Assembly (NCBI GenBank): GCA_963729275.1 | Contig: CAVSNH010000013.1 | Coordinates: 558,001 to 622,000, forward strand | Origin: CAVSNH01 sp963729275 | GTDB taxonomy: Bacteria; Actinomycetota; Acidimicrobiia; Acidimicrobiales; RAAP-2 | Direction of reading: 5' to 3' | Length of the DNA: 64,000 bases | Part shown: positions 1 to 8,203 of the stretch, piece after piece | Layout of the letters: the number at the start of each line of letters is the position of its first letter | Position numbering within the stretch: the first letter of the stretch is position 1 | The notes under the pieces: model-generated | Database searches by the model: none | Told to the model about the DNA's origin: nothing | The model's input: the letters and a program-made list of their open reading frames with translations, nothing else | Made by a program: the position numbers and the translations under genes

Positions 1-109
1 CACCGGCCAGGCCACCGCGCCGATCGACCCGGCGGAAGAAGCAGCCCGTCTCGCCATGCGCCTGGCCGACCTGGCCTGGGCCGGCCTCCGGCAGGTCCAC
101 CGGATCTGA
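1..109 (+). CDS. C-terminal fragment of an unidentified protein, possibly a TetR-type regulator
   Basis: Only the last 35 codons are inside the window, read in the frame that starts at base 2 and ending at TGA 107-109. The visible tail ends in an amphipathic stretch (LADLAWAGLRQVHRI). This resembles the last helix of many TetR-family ligand domains, but that is a weak likeness and nothing diagnostic is visible. It converges on the anti-sigma gene that ends 15 bp further on. Confidence 0.4.
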   Translation, partial: TGQATAPIDPAEEAARLAMRLADLAWAGLRQVHRI

Positions 110-124
110 GACGACGCATCCGGT

Positions 125-934
125 TCAGGCGGCGACGGCTCCTTCGACGACCGGGGTGCCGCTCGGGGTGACCGCCCCTCCGGCGCGCTCATCGGTGACG
201 GCGAAGCCACGTAGGCCCCCGTGCCCGGCGGCGCTGAAGGGCACAACGCCCGGGGCCCTCCCGAGGAGGCCGAGGGAGACGCTCCGTCCGCCCACCATCC
301 CCCACAGCTGGTACGTGCGGCCGGTGGGCAGAGCGGTGAGGTCGTCACCGACGACAAAGCCGGTCCCCGAGCTCGTGAGCACGACGGTCACCGTCGTGGC
401 CGAGGACACGGCCGACGGTGGGCGGAGATCGACCCGTTCGGTCGACGGCTGAGCCAGGGCCGACTGCTCGGCCCGGGTGAGCGCGGGCGTGTTGAGCTGG
501 TGCTGCAGGTGGTCGACCTGAACGCCGAGCACCACGGCCACGGCCACCGCCGCCGCCGCCACCAAGCCCCCGGCCATGGCCAGACGCCCTCTGCGGGCGC
601 TGGCCATCGGGATGACGCGGGCCCCCCCGCCGCCGCCGTCGGCCGCCGGCTCACCGTCTCCCAACCGGGCCGCCAGACGGTCCCACGACGGCGGCTCTGA
701 TCCCTCGAGGCGGTCGGCGATGCCGTCCCACAGGTGGGGAGGGGCCTCCCCACCGGAATTGGCCAAGAGACCGGCCACCTCGTGGTGGTGGGCCACCTCG
801 GTGGCGCACTTGACGCAGGTCAGAAGATGCCGCTCGACCAACGCCGTCTCCTGGGGGTCGGTGGCGTCGAGGGCGTAGGCACCGAGCAGCGCCTCGATCT
901 CGGCATGGTTGGGTTCGGGTGGCAGGCCGGTCAC
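125..934 (-). CDS. RskA-type anti-sigma factor, membrane protein
   Basis: Predicted 269-residue anti-sigma factor that would hold the neighbouring ECF sigma factor at the membrane until a signal triggers release. The N-terminal cytoplasmic part carries a zinc-binding anti-sigma signature, with His at about 36 followed by Cys 40 and Cys 43. One membrane segment lies at about 119-140, followed by an extracellular anti-sigma-K domain with the typical YQLWGMVGG stretch. The GTG start at 934 overlaps the sigma stop by 4 bp (GTGA), which points to translational coupling and fixes the start. A longer open frame upstream lies inside the sigma gene and is not credible. The family assignment is firm, but the inducing signal is unknown. 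Confidence 0.9.
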   Translation of the reverse strand: MTGLPPEPNHAEIEALLGAYALDATDPQETALVERHLLTCVKCATEVAHHHEVAGLLANSGGEAPPHLWDGIADRLEGSEPPSWDRLAARLGDGEPAADGGGGGARVIPMASARRGRLAMAGGLVAAAAVAVAVVLGVQVDHLQHQLNTPALTRAEQSALAQPSTERVDLRPPSAVSSATTVTVVLTSSGTGFVVGDDLTALPTGRTYQLWGMVGGRSVSLGLLGRAPGVVPFSAAGHGGLRGFAVTDERAGGAVTPSGTPVVEGAVAA

Positions 935-1515
935 AGATCTGCTCCTGCAGGGGCCACGCCGCGCTCGGCCAGGCTGGCACGCAGCCGCTTGAGGCCCGAA
1001 CGGATCCGGCTCTTCACCGTGCCCTCGGGCTCCTCGAGCATCTCGGCCACCTCTCGGTAGGTGCGGCCACCAAAGTAGGCGAGCTCGATGGGCACCCGGA
1101 GGTCGTCGGGCAGGCTGCGCAGCGCCTCTTTGACCTGATCGGCGACGGCCATGTCCCACACCTCGCGGTCGATGTCGTAGCCGGCCGAGACGATCTCGCG
1201 GGAGGTGCGGTCCTCGCGGGCCCGCCGAGCGATCTCCGCCCGCACGAAGTCGACCGACTTCCCGTGGGTCCGAGCGAGGAGGTAGGACCGGAGCGTGCCG
1301 CGTTGGGGGTCGAATCGCTCGGGCCCACGCCACAGGTCGAGGAAGACCTCTTGGGTGACCTCCTCGGCCGCCGGGTCGCTGCGGATCACCCGTCGGGCCA
1401 AGGCGTGCACGGCCCCGGCGTGGCGCCGGTAGATCTCGGCGAGGGCGGACTGATGCCAGCGGGCGACCGCGAGCACCAGGGTGGCGTCGCTCGCCTGTGG
1501 ATCATCCACGGCCAC
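931..1515 (-). CDS. ECF RNA polymerase sigma factor, SigK-like
   Basis: 194-residue group 4 sigma factor. Region 2 covers about residues 20-90 (YRRHAGAVHALARRV, then EEVTQEVFLDLWR). Region 4 covers about 130-185 and contains the helix-turn-helix (RTYREVAEMLEEPEGTVKSR). It directs RNA polymerase to a small regulon, which in related actinobacteria normally includes its own operon. It is co-transcribed with the RskA-type anti-sigma factor, whose GTG start overlaps its stop. The listed start is the GTG at 1515. An in-frame GTG at 1509 lies 8 bp after a -10-like TACAGT and may be the real, leaderless start, giving 192 residues. The sigma/anti-sigma pairing is a standard signalling module. Confidence 0.92.
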   Translation of the reverse strand: MAVDDPQASDATLVLAVARWHQSALAEIYRRHAGAVHALARRVIRSDPAAEEVTQEVFLDLWRGPERFDPQRGTLRSYLLARTHGKSVDFVRAEIARRAREDRTSREIVSAGYDIDREVWDMAVADQVKEALRSLPDDLRVPIELAYFGGRTYREVAEMLEEPEGTVKSRIRSGLKRLRASLAERGVAPAGADL

Positions 1516-1517
1516 GC

Positions 1518-1523
1518 ACTGTA
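1518..1523 (-). promoter_or_regulatory. Candidate -10 hexamer (TACAGT) for the ECF sigma operon
   Basis: On the minus strand TACAGT ends 8 bp before the in-frame GTG at 1509. This TANNNT spacing suits a leaderless actinobacterial transcript. No clear -35 is visible, and the promoter may instead be recognised by the sigma factor itself. Confidence 0.35.
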
Positions 1524-1569
1524 TTCGGGCAACCCCATGGGCCCGGATGAGTAAGAAAGCGATTCGCGC

Positions 1570-2127
1570 TCAGGACAGGCGGGGGGCGAGGTCGCCGCAG
1601 AGCTCGAACAACTGCTTGGCACAGGCCACGTAGTCCTCGTCGTCGCCTCCAGCCGGATCGTCCACGTCCTCCCAGGGCTCGACGTCGACGGCGGCGAGGC
1701 CAAGGGCCCCGACGCGCTCGGTGAGCGGCACCGGGCCCCCGCCGAGATCCCGACAGAGGCGCTTGATGGTGCCCGTCTTGGCCGCCGCTTCCGGATGCGT
1801 GCGCCGCACATAGCCCACATGGTCACCGGCCATGGCCACGATCAGGGTGGCCGCCTCGACGTCGGCCGGGTTGAGCTGATGACTGCGATGGTGGGCGGCG
1901 CCTACACCGACCGCTTCGAGCGCGGCCCGGGTGCGGCGGCTCATGGGCTGACCCTCGACGACATGGGTGCCGGCGGTCACGAGGCGCACGTGCTCCTCGG
2001 ACGGCGTGCCGTTGGCCAACACGGCCCCGGCCATCACCGAGCGGGCGGCGTTACCGGTGCAGAGAAGGACGACGAGCGGTCGCCGGTCCGAGAGTGCAGG
2101 AGCCACCCCGCCGGCGGCGTCGCTCAT
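1570..2127 (-). CDS. Low-molecular-weight protein-tyrosine-phosphatase-like protein
   Basis: 185 residues with the low-molecular-weight phosphatase P-loop near the N-terminus: Cys 23, five residues, Arg 29, then Ser 30 (LCTGNAARS). A C-terminal VDDPAGGDDEDY segment matches the usual place of the general-acid Asp followed by Pro. Expected chemistry is cysteine-based dephosphorylation of phosphotyrosine. The same fold also includes arsenate reductases, and the sequence alone does not separate them. The gene begins 10 bp after the stop of the acyl-CoA dehydrogenase gene on the same strand, so the two are probably co-transcribed. No arsenic-resistance genes are nearby, which slightly favours a phosphatase. 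Confidence 0.85.
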   Translation of the reverse strand: MSDAAGGVAPALSDRRPLVVLLCTGNAARSVMAGAVLANGTPSEEHVRLVTAGTHVVEGQPMSRRTRAALEAVGVGAAHHRSHQLNPADVEAATLIVAMAGDHVGYVRRTHPEAAAKTGTIKRLCRDLGGGPVPLTERVGALGLAAVDVEPWEDVDDPAGGDDEDYVACAKQLFELCGDLAPRLS

Positions 2128-2137
2128 TTGGCTCGGC

Positions 2138-3352
2138 TCAGGGGATGTGGACGCCGGAGATGGCCCGAGCGATGATGAGCCGCTGGATCTCCGAGGTCCC
2201 TTCGAAGATCGTGTAGATCTTGGAGTCGCGGTGCCAGCGCTCGACCGGGTGGTCGCGAATGTAGCCGTAGCCGCCCATGATCTGGATGGCCTGCTCGGTC
2301 ACCCATACCGCCGTCTCGCCGGCGTAGAGCTTCGACATCGATCCCTCGCCGGAGGTGAAGTCCTTGCCGTTGCGGGCCATCCACGAGGCTCGCCACACGA
2401 GGAGACGAGAGGCATCGATGCGGGTCTTCATGTCGGCCAGCTTGAAGGCGATGCCCTGGTTCTCGATGATCGTCCGGCCGAACGCCTTGCGTTCCTTGGC
2501 GTAGTCGAGTGAATACTCGTAGGCGGCGCGGGCGATACCCAGCGCCTGGGCGCCGACCGCCGGCCGAGATCCCTCGAAGGTCTTCATGGCCGCCTGGCTG
2601 TTGGAGCGCTTGCCCTCGCGGGCCCGGGCCAGCTTCTCGTCGAGCTTGTCCTTGCCACCGAGCAGGCACCGCCCGGGGACACGCACGTCCTCCAGGAGCA
2701 CCTCGGCCGTGTGCGAGGCTCGAATGCCCATCTTCTTGAACTTCTGGCCCTGGCTGAGTCCCGGCGTCCCCGGCGGGACGATGAAGCTTGCCTGGCCCCG
2801 TGACTTGAGCTCGGGGTCCACGGAGGCCACCACCACATGCAGGTTGGCGAGACCCCCGTTTGTGATGAAGGTCTTCGTGCCGTTGATGACCCACTCGTCC
2901 TTGGCCTCGTCGTAGACCGCCCGGGTGCGCAGCGAGGACACGTCGGACCCGGCGTCAGCCTCGGACACGGCGAAGGCGGCGATCTGAATCTTGTCCGGCG
3001 TGCCGAAGCACTGTGGCCCCCACTCGACGAGTTGCTCCGGCGTGCCATTGGCGGCAATGCCGGCCAATCCCAGCGTGCTGCCGAAGATGGCGAGGGCGAT
3101 ACCGGCGTCGCCCCAGGACAGCTCCTCGTTGGCGATGGGCAGCAGCAAGCCGGCCTCGTCGAAGAAGCACTGGGTGATGAAGTCGAAGGAGTAGAGCCCG
3201 ATCCGAGCTGCTTCCTCGATGATGGGGAACGGCGTCTCTTCGCGCTCATCCCACTCGTGACCGGCCGGTCGCACTACCGACTCGGCGAAGTCGTGGACCC
3301 ACTTCTGGATCTGGAGTTGGTCCTCGTTGAGGTCCAGTGAGAATCCGGCCAT
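2138..3352 (-). CDS. Acyl-CoA dehydrogenase
   Basis: 404 residues, the usual length of the family. It is a soluble flavoprotein that oxidises an acyl-CoA to the 2-enoyl-CoA and passes electrons to ETF. The N-terminal helical domain is followed by the FAD-binding AFAVSEADAGSD segment and by FITNGG. The C-terminal helical domain contains KERKAFGRTI and IMGGYGYIRDHPVERWHRD. The glutamate in IFEGTSEIQR, near residue 390, is at the position of the catalytic base. The start is the ATG at 3352 with a purine-rich GGAGCAGGG in front. A palindromic operator lies about 90 bp upstream. The substrate cannot be read from the sequence. Confidence 0.95.
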   Translation of the reverse strand: MAGFSLDLNEDQLQIQKWVHDFAESVVRPAGHEWDEREETPFPIIEEAARIGLYSFDFITQCFFDEAGLLLPIANEELSWGDAGIALAIFGSTLGLAGIAANGTPEQLVEWGPQCFGTPDKIQIAAFAVSEADAGSDVSSLRTRAVYDEAKDEWVINGTKTFITNGGLANLHVVVASVDPELKSRGQASFIVPPGTPGLSQGQKFKKMGIRASHTAEVLLEDVRVPGRCLLGGKDKLDEKLARAREGKRSNSQAAMKTFEGSRPAVGAQALGIARAAYEYSLDYAKERKAFGRTIIENQGIAFKLADMKTRIDASRLLVWRASWMARNGKDFTSGEGSMSKLYAGETAVWVTEQAIQIMGGYGYIRDHPVERWHRDSKIYTIFEGTSEIQRLIIARAISGVHIP

Positions 3353-3700
3353 CTACCCTGCTCCGTTCCGGCCCGGCGGCCTTTCCACGTGCGGTCCGGC
3401 GGGGCCCGGCGGAACCCGGACCACCCGCTCACCCGTGCCTAGTTACTCTACAGTAACTACTCCGGGAGTGACAACCGCGGGCGGATGACAGCTCGAGGTG
3501 GCTCGGAGCCTGACGACACCTGGCGGCAAGCGGCGCCGGTCAGCGTCTCCATGGGGGTTTGGCCAGTGCCAGCCGGACACGGGCGCACCGGCAAACAAAG
3601 CGCGGCCCTGCGGGCGCGTGCCAATGGCCCGAGTGACGGGAGGTGTCCGGAACGGAGCGGCGGGCCCGGCGTCGGCGTGAACCCGCCGGGTGATGTCAGT
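3353..3700. other. Intergenic region between the acyl-CoA dehydrogenase and the cold-shock gene
   Basis: About 350 bp without a credible gene. The part near the dehydrogenase start holds the inverted repeat at 3441-3458 and presumably its promoter. The part nearer 3700 lies downstream of the cold-shock gene. I see no clear terminator hairpin with a T-tract. Confidence 0.6.
3441..3458. promoter_or_regulatory. Perfect inverted repeat, likely TetR-type operator
   Basis: AGTTACTCTACAGTAACT has perfect 7-bp arms (AGTTACT and AGTAACT) around a 4-bp spacer. It sits 89 bp upstream of the acyl-CoA dehydrogenase start. On the minus strand it contains TAGAGT, a possible -10 hexamer, so a bound repressor would block the promoter. 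The regulator is not adjacent. Confidence 0.6.
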
Positions 3701-3913
3701 TCAGGCGGGCTGGACCAAGCGCACGTCGACGGCCTGCAGGCCCTTCGGGCCCTCCTGCAGGTCGAACTCCACTGCCTGGCCCTCCTCGAGCGAGCGGAAC
3801 CCGCTCATCTGGATGGCCGAGTGGTGCACGAAGACGTCGGCACCACCGTCGGGCTGCGAGATGAACCCGAAACCCTTCTCGGCGTTGAACCACTTGACTG
3901 TTCCGGAAGCCAC
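3701..3913 (-). CDS. Cold-shock protein, CspA family
   Basis: 70-residue single-domain nucleic-acid chaperone that binds single-stranded RNA or DNA. Both RNA-binding motifs are present: RNP1 as KGFGFI at about 16-21 and RNP2 as DVFVHH at about 29-34. The protein opens with SGTVKWFNAEKG, as is usual. The start is the GTG at 3913, with a strong purine-rich site GGAAAGGGGAAAG just before it. Reading further upstream gives an unconserved extension. Roughly 190 bp lie between this start and the end of cysS upstream, long enough for a structured 5' leader of the kind known for csp mRNAs, but I cannot show one. Confidence 0.93.
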   Translation of the reverse strand: MASGTVKWFNAEKGFGFISQPDGGADVFVHHSAIQMSGFRSLEEGQAVEFDLQEGPKGLQAVDVRLVQPA

Positions 3914-4105
3914 TGTGGCTTTCCCCTTTCCTTCAATTGCGATGTGCACGAGAACACACCGGGGAATCCTCAGCCACGGAGGGATGAGCCCCCATGCGGG
4001 TGCCCTTCCACTCACCGATGGGGAATCTCCGGGCCAAAACGCTAGCAGCCTCGGACCGGAAGGCAACTGCCAGCGCCCGTGCCCGACGGGGTATTCACAT
4101 GGCGT

Positions 4106-5521
4106 TCATCGACGCCGTACCCGGGTACCGCTCGAGCTGTCCTCGACCAGCCAACCGGCGGCCTGCAATTCGTCGCGGAGCGCGTCGGCCTGAGCCCAGT
4201 CGGCGGCCGCCCGCGCCTCGTCACGCCGGCGAACGCGGTCGGCTGTCTCGACGTCGAGCTCCTCGTCGGAGCCGCCTCCGAGAGCGAGCCCCAGGACCCC
4301 GCACAGAAGGCGCACAGTGGCCGCGGCACGAAGGGCGCGCCCGTCGTCACCGGCATCGGCAGCCGAGTTGGCCTCACGAACGAGCTCGAATATGCCGGCC
4401 ATCGCATTCGGCGTGTCGAGGTCGTCGTCCATCCGCTCGCGGAATCGGGACACGGCGTCCGTATCGATGTCCTCCGACCCGGTACCGGCTCCGGCCGTCG
4501 GGTCGACGACAGCGGGGACCACGACTCTCGGGTCATCAGTGGCTGGGAGCAGGCGCCGGGCCATCTCGTCGAGGCGGTCCAGTGCCCCTTCGGCCTGGGC
4601 AATCGTCTCCTGCGTGACCTCGACCGGCGAACGGTAGTGGGCCTGCAGGGTGAGCAAGCGATAGGCCCGAGGATCACGCTGCTCGATCAAATCGGAGAGA
4701 GACGTGAAGTTGCCCAGCGACTTGGACATCTTCTCTCCACCGGTCATCAGGAAACCGTTGTGCATCCAGTGCCGGGCGAAGGAGTGGCCGGCAGCGACCG
4801 CCTGGGCCCGCTCGTTCTCGTGATGCGGGAAGGCGAGGTCGAATCCGCCGCCGTGGATCTCGAAGCCGTCCCCCAGCAGATCGAGTGACATGACGACGCA
4901 CTCGGTATGCCAGCCCGGCCGTCCCGGGCCGAAAGGGGATGGCCAGGTCGGCTCGCCGGCTTTGGCCTTCTTCCAGAGAACGAAGTCGAGTGGCGAGCGC
5001 TTCTCCTCGTCGATCTCGACGCGGGCGCCGGCCAGCAGGGAGTGCAACGGCTGATGGGCGAGCAGTCCGTATCCGGGCACCGCGTCCACGGAAAGGTAGA
5101 CGCCGTCGTTCGTCTCGTAGGCCACTCCCCTCTCGACGAGCTCCTCGATGAAAGAGACCATGCGTTCGATGAAGGCGGTGGCGTGCGGGACCTCGTCGGG
5201 CCGGAGGATGCCGAGCGCGTCGACCGCGTCCCACCACACCTGCTCGTAGATCGCCGCGAGCTCCCCTTCACTCAGCCCCTGCTCCCGAGAACGGTTGATG
5301 ATCTGGTCGTCAACGTCGGTGATGTTCGAGACATGGGTGACGTCGAGCCCGCTGAAGATCAGGTAACGGCGCAGGATGTCGAAGACCATGGCGGGTCGGC
5401 CGTTGCCGAGATGGGGAACGTCATAGACGGTCAGACCACAGACATAAATGGCCACGCGCCCGGGTTCCCGCAGCTCCAGGGGCGTGACGGTGCCGGTAGC
5501 GGTGTCGTGGAGCCGCAGCAC
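4106..5521 (-). CDS. cysS: Cysteinyl-tRNA synthetase
   Basis: 471-residue class I aminoacyl-tRNA synthetase that charges tRNA-Cys. Zinc- and ATP-site features are visible. Cys in YVCGLTVYD is followed by HLGN (the HIGH motif, at about residues 35-38), the HTECVVMS and PHHENERAQ zinc ligands, and KMSKS at about 264. The catalytic core is followed by the helical anticodon-binding part and a C-terminal tail. The chosen start is the GTG at 5521, giving the usual VLRLHD opening. An in-frame GTG at 5554 would overlap valS. The gene is divergent from valS with only 21 bp between starts, so the two must share promoter DNA. Confidence 0.96.
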   Translation of the reverse strand: MLRLHDTATGTVTPLELREPGRVAIYVCGLTVYDVPHLGNGRPAMVFDILRRYLIFSGLDVTHVSNITDVDDQIINRSREQGLSEGELAAIYEQVWWDAVDALGILRPDEVPHATAFIERMVSFIEELVERGVAYETNDGVYLSVDAVPGYGLLAHQPLHSLLAGARVEIDEEKRSPLDFVLWKKAKAGEPTWPSPFGPGRPGWHTECVVMSLDLLGDGFEIHGGGFDLAFPHHENERAQAVAAGHSFARHWMHNGFLMTGGEKMSKSLGNFTSLSDLIEQRDPRAYRLLTLQAHYRSPVEVTQETIAQAEGALDRLDEMARRLLPATDDPRVVVPAVVDPTAGAGTGSEDIDTDAVSRFRERMDDDLDTPNAMAGIFELVREANSAADAGDDGRALRAAATVRLLCGVLGLALGGGSDEELDVETADRVRRRDEARAAADWAQADALRDELQAAGWLVEDSSSGTRVRRR

Positions 5522-5527
5522 GCACGG

Positions 5528-5534
5528 TACGGTA
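5528..5534. promoter_or_regulatory. Shared divergent -10 element for cysS and valS (TACGGTA)
   Basis: Only 21 bp separate the cysS GTG (5521) and the valS ATG (5543). The heptamer TACGGTA reads as the -10 hexamer TACGGT on the plus strand (5528-5533) and as TACCGT on the minus strand (5534-5529). It ends 9 bp before the valS start and 7 bp before the cysS start. Both transcripts would be leaderless. Sequence evidence only. Confidence 0.5.
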
Positions 5535-5542
5535 ACCCGATC

Positions 5543-8167
5543 ATGCAGGCGCACGGGGACGGACCGACCGGCGGATCGGCCGGGGCGCCGCAGGTTCCCG
5601 ACAAGCCCGGGCTCGAGGGGCTCGAAGCCAAGTGGTCGGCCCGCTGGGAGGCGGAGCGGACCTATGCCTTCGACCGCAGCAGGCCCCGTTCCGAGGTCTA
5701 CGCCATCGACACCCCGCCACCCACCGTGTCGGGGTCCCTCCACATGGGTCACGTGTTCTCCTACACGCAGACCGACACCATTGCCCGCTTCTGGCGTATG
5801 CGGGGCAAGGACGTCTTCTATCCCATGGGATGGGACGACAACGGGCTACCCACCGAGCGCCGGGTCCAGAACTACTACGGCGTGCGCTGTGACCCTTCAC
5901 TCCCCTACGACCCCGAGTTCGTGCCGCCCGAGACCCCGCCGGATCCGCCCGTCTCCGTCTCACGCCGGAACTTCGTGGAGCTCTGTCACCGCCAGACGGC
6001 CGCGGACGAGCAGGTCTTCGAGCGTCTCTGGCGAACGGTAGGGCTCTCCGTCGACTGGGAGCAGCACTACACCACCATCTCCGACCGGGCCCAGCGCGCC
6101 TCCCAGCGCGGATTCCTCCGCTTGGTGCAAGAGGGCGAGGTCTACGCCCGCACGGCGCCCACCCTCTGGGACGTCGACTTCAAGACGGCTGTGTCCAACG
6201 CTGAGCTCGAAGAACGGGAGCGGCCCGGTGCCTACCACCGTGTCCGGTTCGTGCGGGCCGAGAGATCGGACGGGGTCGACATCGAGACGACCCGACCCGA
6301 GCTGCTGCCCGCCTGCGTGGCCCTCGTCGCCCACCCCGACGACTCCCGCTACCAGCCGCTCTTCGGCACCGACGTCGTCACCCCACTCTTCGGGGCCAGG
6401 GTTCCGGTGGTCGCCCACGAGCTCGCCGACCCCGAGAAGGGGTCGGGCATCGCCATGATCTGCACGTTCGGCGACACCACCGACGTCGTCTGGTGGCGCG
6501 AGCTCTCCCTCGCCACGCGGGTGATCGTCGGGCGTGACGGCCGTCTGCTCCCGGTCGAGTGGGGATCGCCAGGTTGGGAGTCGGAGGACCCGGCGGCCGC
6601 CGGCGAGCGCTACGGGCAACTCGAGGGCCGCACCATCAACCAAGCGCAGCGCCGTGTCGTCGAGTTGCTGGGCGAAGCCGGCGCCCTGGTGGGTGGTCCC
6701 ACCCCCATCACCCACGCGGTCAAGTTCTACGAGAGGGGCGAGCGGCCGCTCGAGATCGTGACCTCCCGTCAGTGGTTCGTGCGCACCCTCGAGCACCGCC
6801 AGCGCCTGCTCGCCCGCGGGGACGAGCTGCGCTGGCACCCGCCGCACATGGCCCAGCGCTACCGATCCTGGGTCGAGGGCCTCAACACAGACTGGAACAT
6901 CAGCCGCCAGCGCTTCTTCGGAGTCCCCTTCCCGGTGTGGTACCCGGTGGGTGATGCCGGCGACCCCGACTTCCACGCGCCCCTCTTCGCCCCTGAGGAC
7001 CGCCTGCCGGTTGACCCTTCGGTCGACGTGCCGACCGGGTTCGACGAGAGCCAGCGCGGACGGCCGGGCGGATTCATCGGTGATCCCGACGTCATGGACA
7101 CATGGGCCACCTCCTCGCTCACGCCGCAGATCGCCGGCCGGTGGGGGGACGACCCCGACCTCTTCGACCGCGTGTTCCCCATGGACCTCCGACCCCAGGC
7201 CTCCGAGATCATCCGCACCTGGCTGTTCACGACCATCGTGCGTGCCGAGCTCGAGCACGGCGCGCTGCCGTGGTCGGACGCGGCCATCGCCGGCTGGGTC
7301 CTCGATCCCGACCGCAAGAAGATGTCGAAGTCGAAGGGGGAGGTCGTGACCCCCATGCCGCTCCTCGAGCAGCACGGGGCCGACGCCGTGCGCTACTGGG
7401 CCGCCAGCGGACGGCCCGGGACGGACACCGCCATCGAAGAGGCCCAGATCAAGGTGGGCCGCCGGCTGGCCATCAAGGTCCTCAACGCCTCGCGCTTCGC
7501 CCTCGGCCGCATCGCCGGACCCGAGGGCTCGGCCGCCCCACCGTCGGCGGGCGCCGTCTCTGCCCCGCTCGATGTGGCCGTGCTCAGTCGGCTGGCCTTC
7601 GTCGTCGAGGAGTCGATCACCGCCTTCGAGGACTACGACTACGCACGAGCCCTCGAACGGACGGAGGCGTTCTTCTGGTCGTTCTGCGACGACTACCTCG
7701 AACTGGTCAAGGCCCGCGCCTACGGTCCGCCCGACGACGTGGGGCCGGCGTCCGCCCGGGCCGCCCTCGCCCTCGCCCTGGCCACCGTCCTGCGGTTGTT
7801 CGCGCCGTTCCTGCCGTATGTGTGCGAGGAGGTCTGGTCGTGGTGGCAGGACGGATCCATCCACCGAGCGGCGTGGCCGGCGGTGTCCGAGCTGGTCGTC
7901 GCCACCGGCTCAGATAGGAGTGGGGGCGACCATGTTCTCGCCGCCGCCGCCGAGGTGCTGGGCGCCGTTCGGCGGGAGAAGACGAAGGCCAAGCGGTCGA
8001 TGCGCTGGCCGGTCGACCAGCTGGTGGTCACCGGGCCGGCCGACTACCTCGAGGCCGTGCGCACCGCCGAGGAGGACCTGCGCGAGGCAGCCGGCCTGCA
8101 GGGCAAGCTCGAGCTCGTCGAAGCCGAGGAGCCCGGCGTTCGGGTGACTCTGGCCGACGACGAATGA
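5543..8167 (+). CDS. valS: Valyl-tRNA synthetase
   Basis: 874-residue class I synthetase that charges tRNA-Val. It has an HMGH signature (the HIGH motif, in SGSLHMGHVFSY) at about residues 70-73 and KMSKSKGE at about 593-600. Between them lies the large CP1 editing domain, which clears mischarged threonine, including the TTRPELLPACVALVAHPDD stretch. The ending corresponds to the anticodon-binding domain plus a short tail. It opens directly with LEGLEAKW after a 15-20 residue leader. The ATG at 5543 is preceded by no ribosome-binding site, only by a -10-like TACGGT, which suggests a leaderless mRNA. It converges on livF 36 bp downstream. Confidence 0.95.
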   Translation: MQAHGDGPTGGSAGAPQVPDKPGLEGLEAKWSARWEAERTYAFDRSRPRSEVYAIDTPPPTVSGSLHMGHVFSYTQTDTIARFWRMRGKDVFYPMGWDDNGLPTERRVQNYYGVRCDPSLPYDPEFVPPETPPDPPVSVSRRNFVELCHRQTAADEQVFERLWRTVGLSVDWEQHYTTISDRAQRASQRGFLRLVQEGEVYARTAPTLWDVDFKTAVSNAELEERERPGAYHRVRFVRAERSDGVDIETTRPELLPACVALVAHPDDSRYQPLFGTDVVTPLFGARVPVVAHELADPEKGSGIAMICTFGDTTDVVWWRELSLATRVIVGRDGRLLPVEWGSPGWESEDPAAAGERYGQLEGRTINQAQRRVVELLGEAGALVGGPTPITHAVKFYERGERPLEIVTSRQWFVRTLEHRQRLLARGDELRWHPPHMAQRYRSWVEGLNTDWNISRQRFFGVPFPVWYPVGDAGDPDFHAPLFAPEDRLPVDPSVDVPTGFDESQRGRPGGFIGDPDVMDTWATSSLTPQIAGRWGDDPDLFDRVFPMDLRPQASEIIRTWLFTTIVRAELEHGALPWSDAAIAGWVLDPDRKKMSKSKGEVVTPMPLLEQHGADAVRYWAASGRPGTDTAIEEAQIKVGRRLAIKVLNASRFALGRIAGPEGSAAPPSAGAVSAPLDVAVLSRLAFVVEESITAFEDYDYARALERTEAFFWSFCDDYLELVKARAYGPPDDVGPASARAALALALATVLRLFAPFLPYVCEEVWSWWQDGSIHRAAWPAVSELVVATGSDRSGGDHVLAAAAEVLGAVRREKTKAKRSMRWPVDQLVVTGPADYLEAVRTAEEDLREAAGLQGKLELVEAEEPGVRVTLADDE

Positions 8168-8203
8168 GCCACGGCGCCTCGACGGATCAGTGACGACCTT
8201 CGG

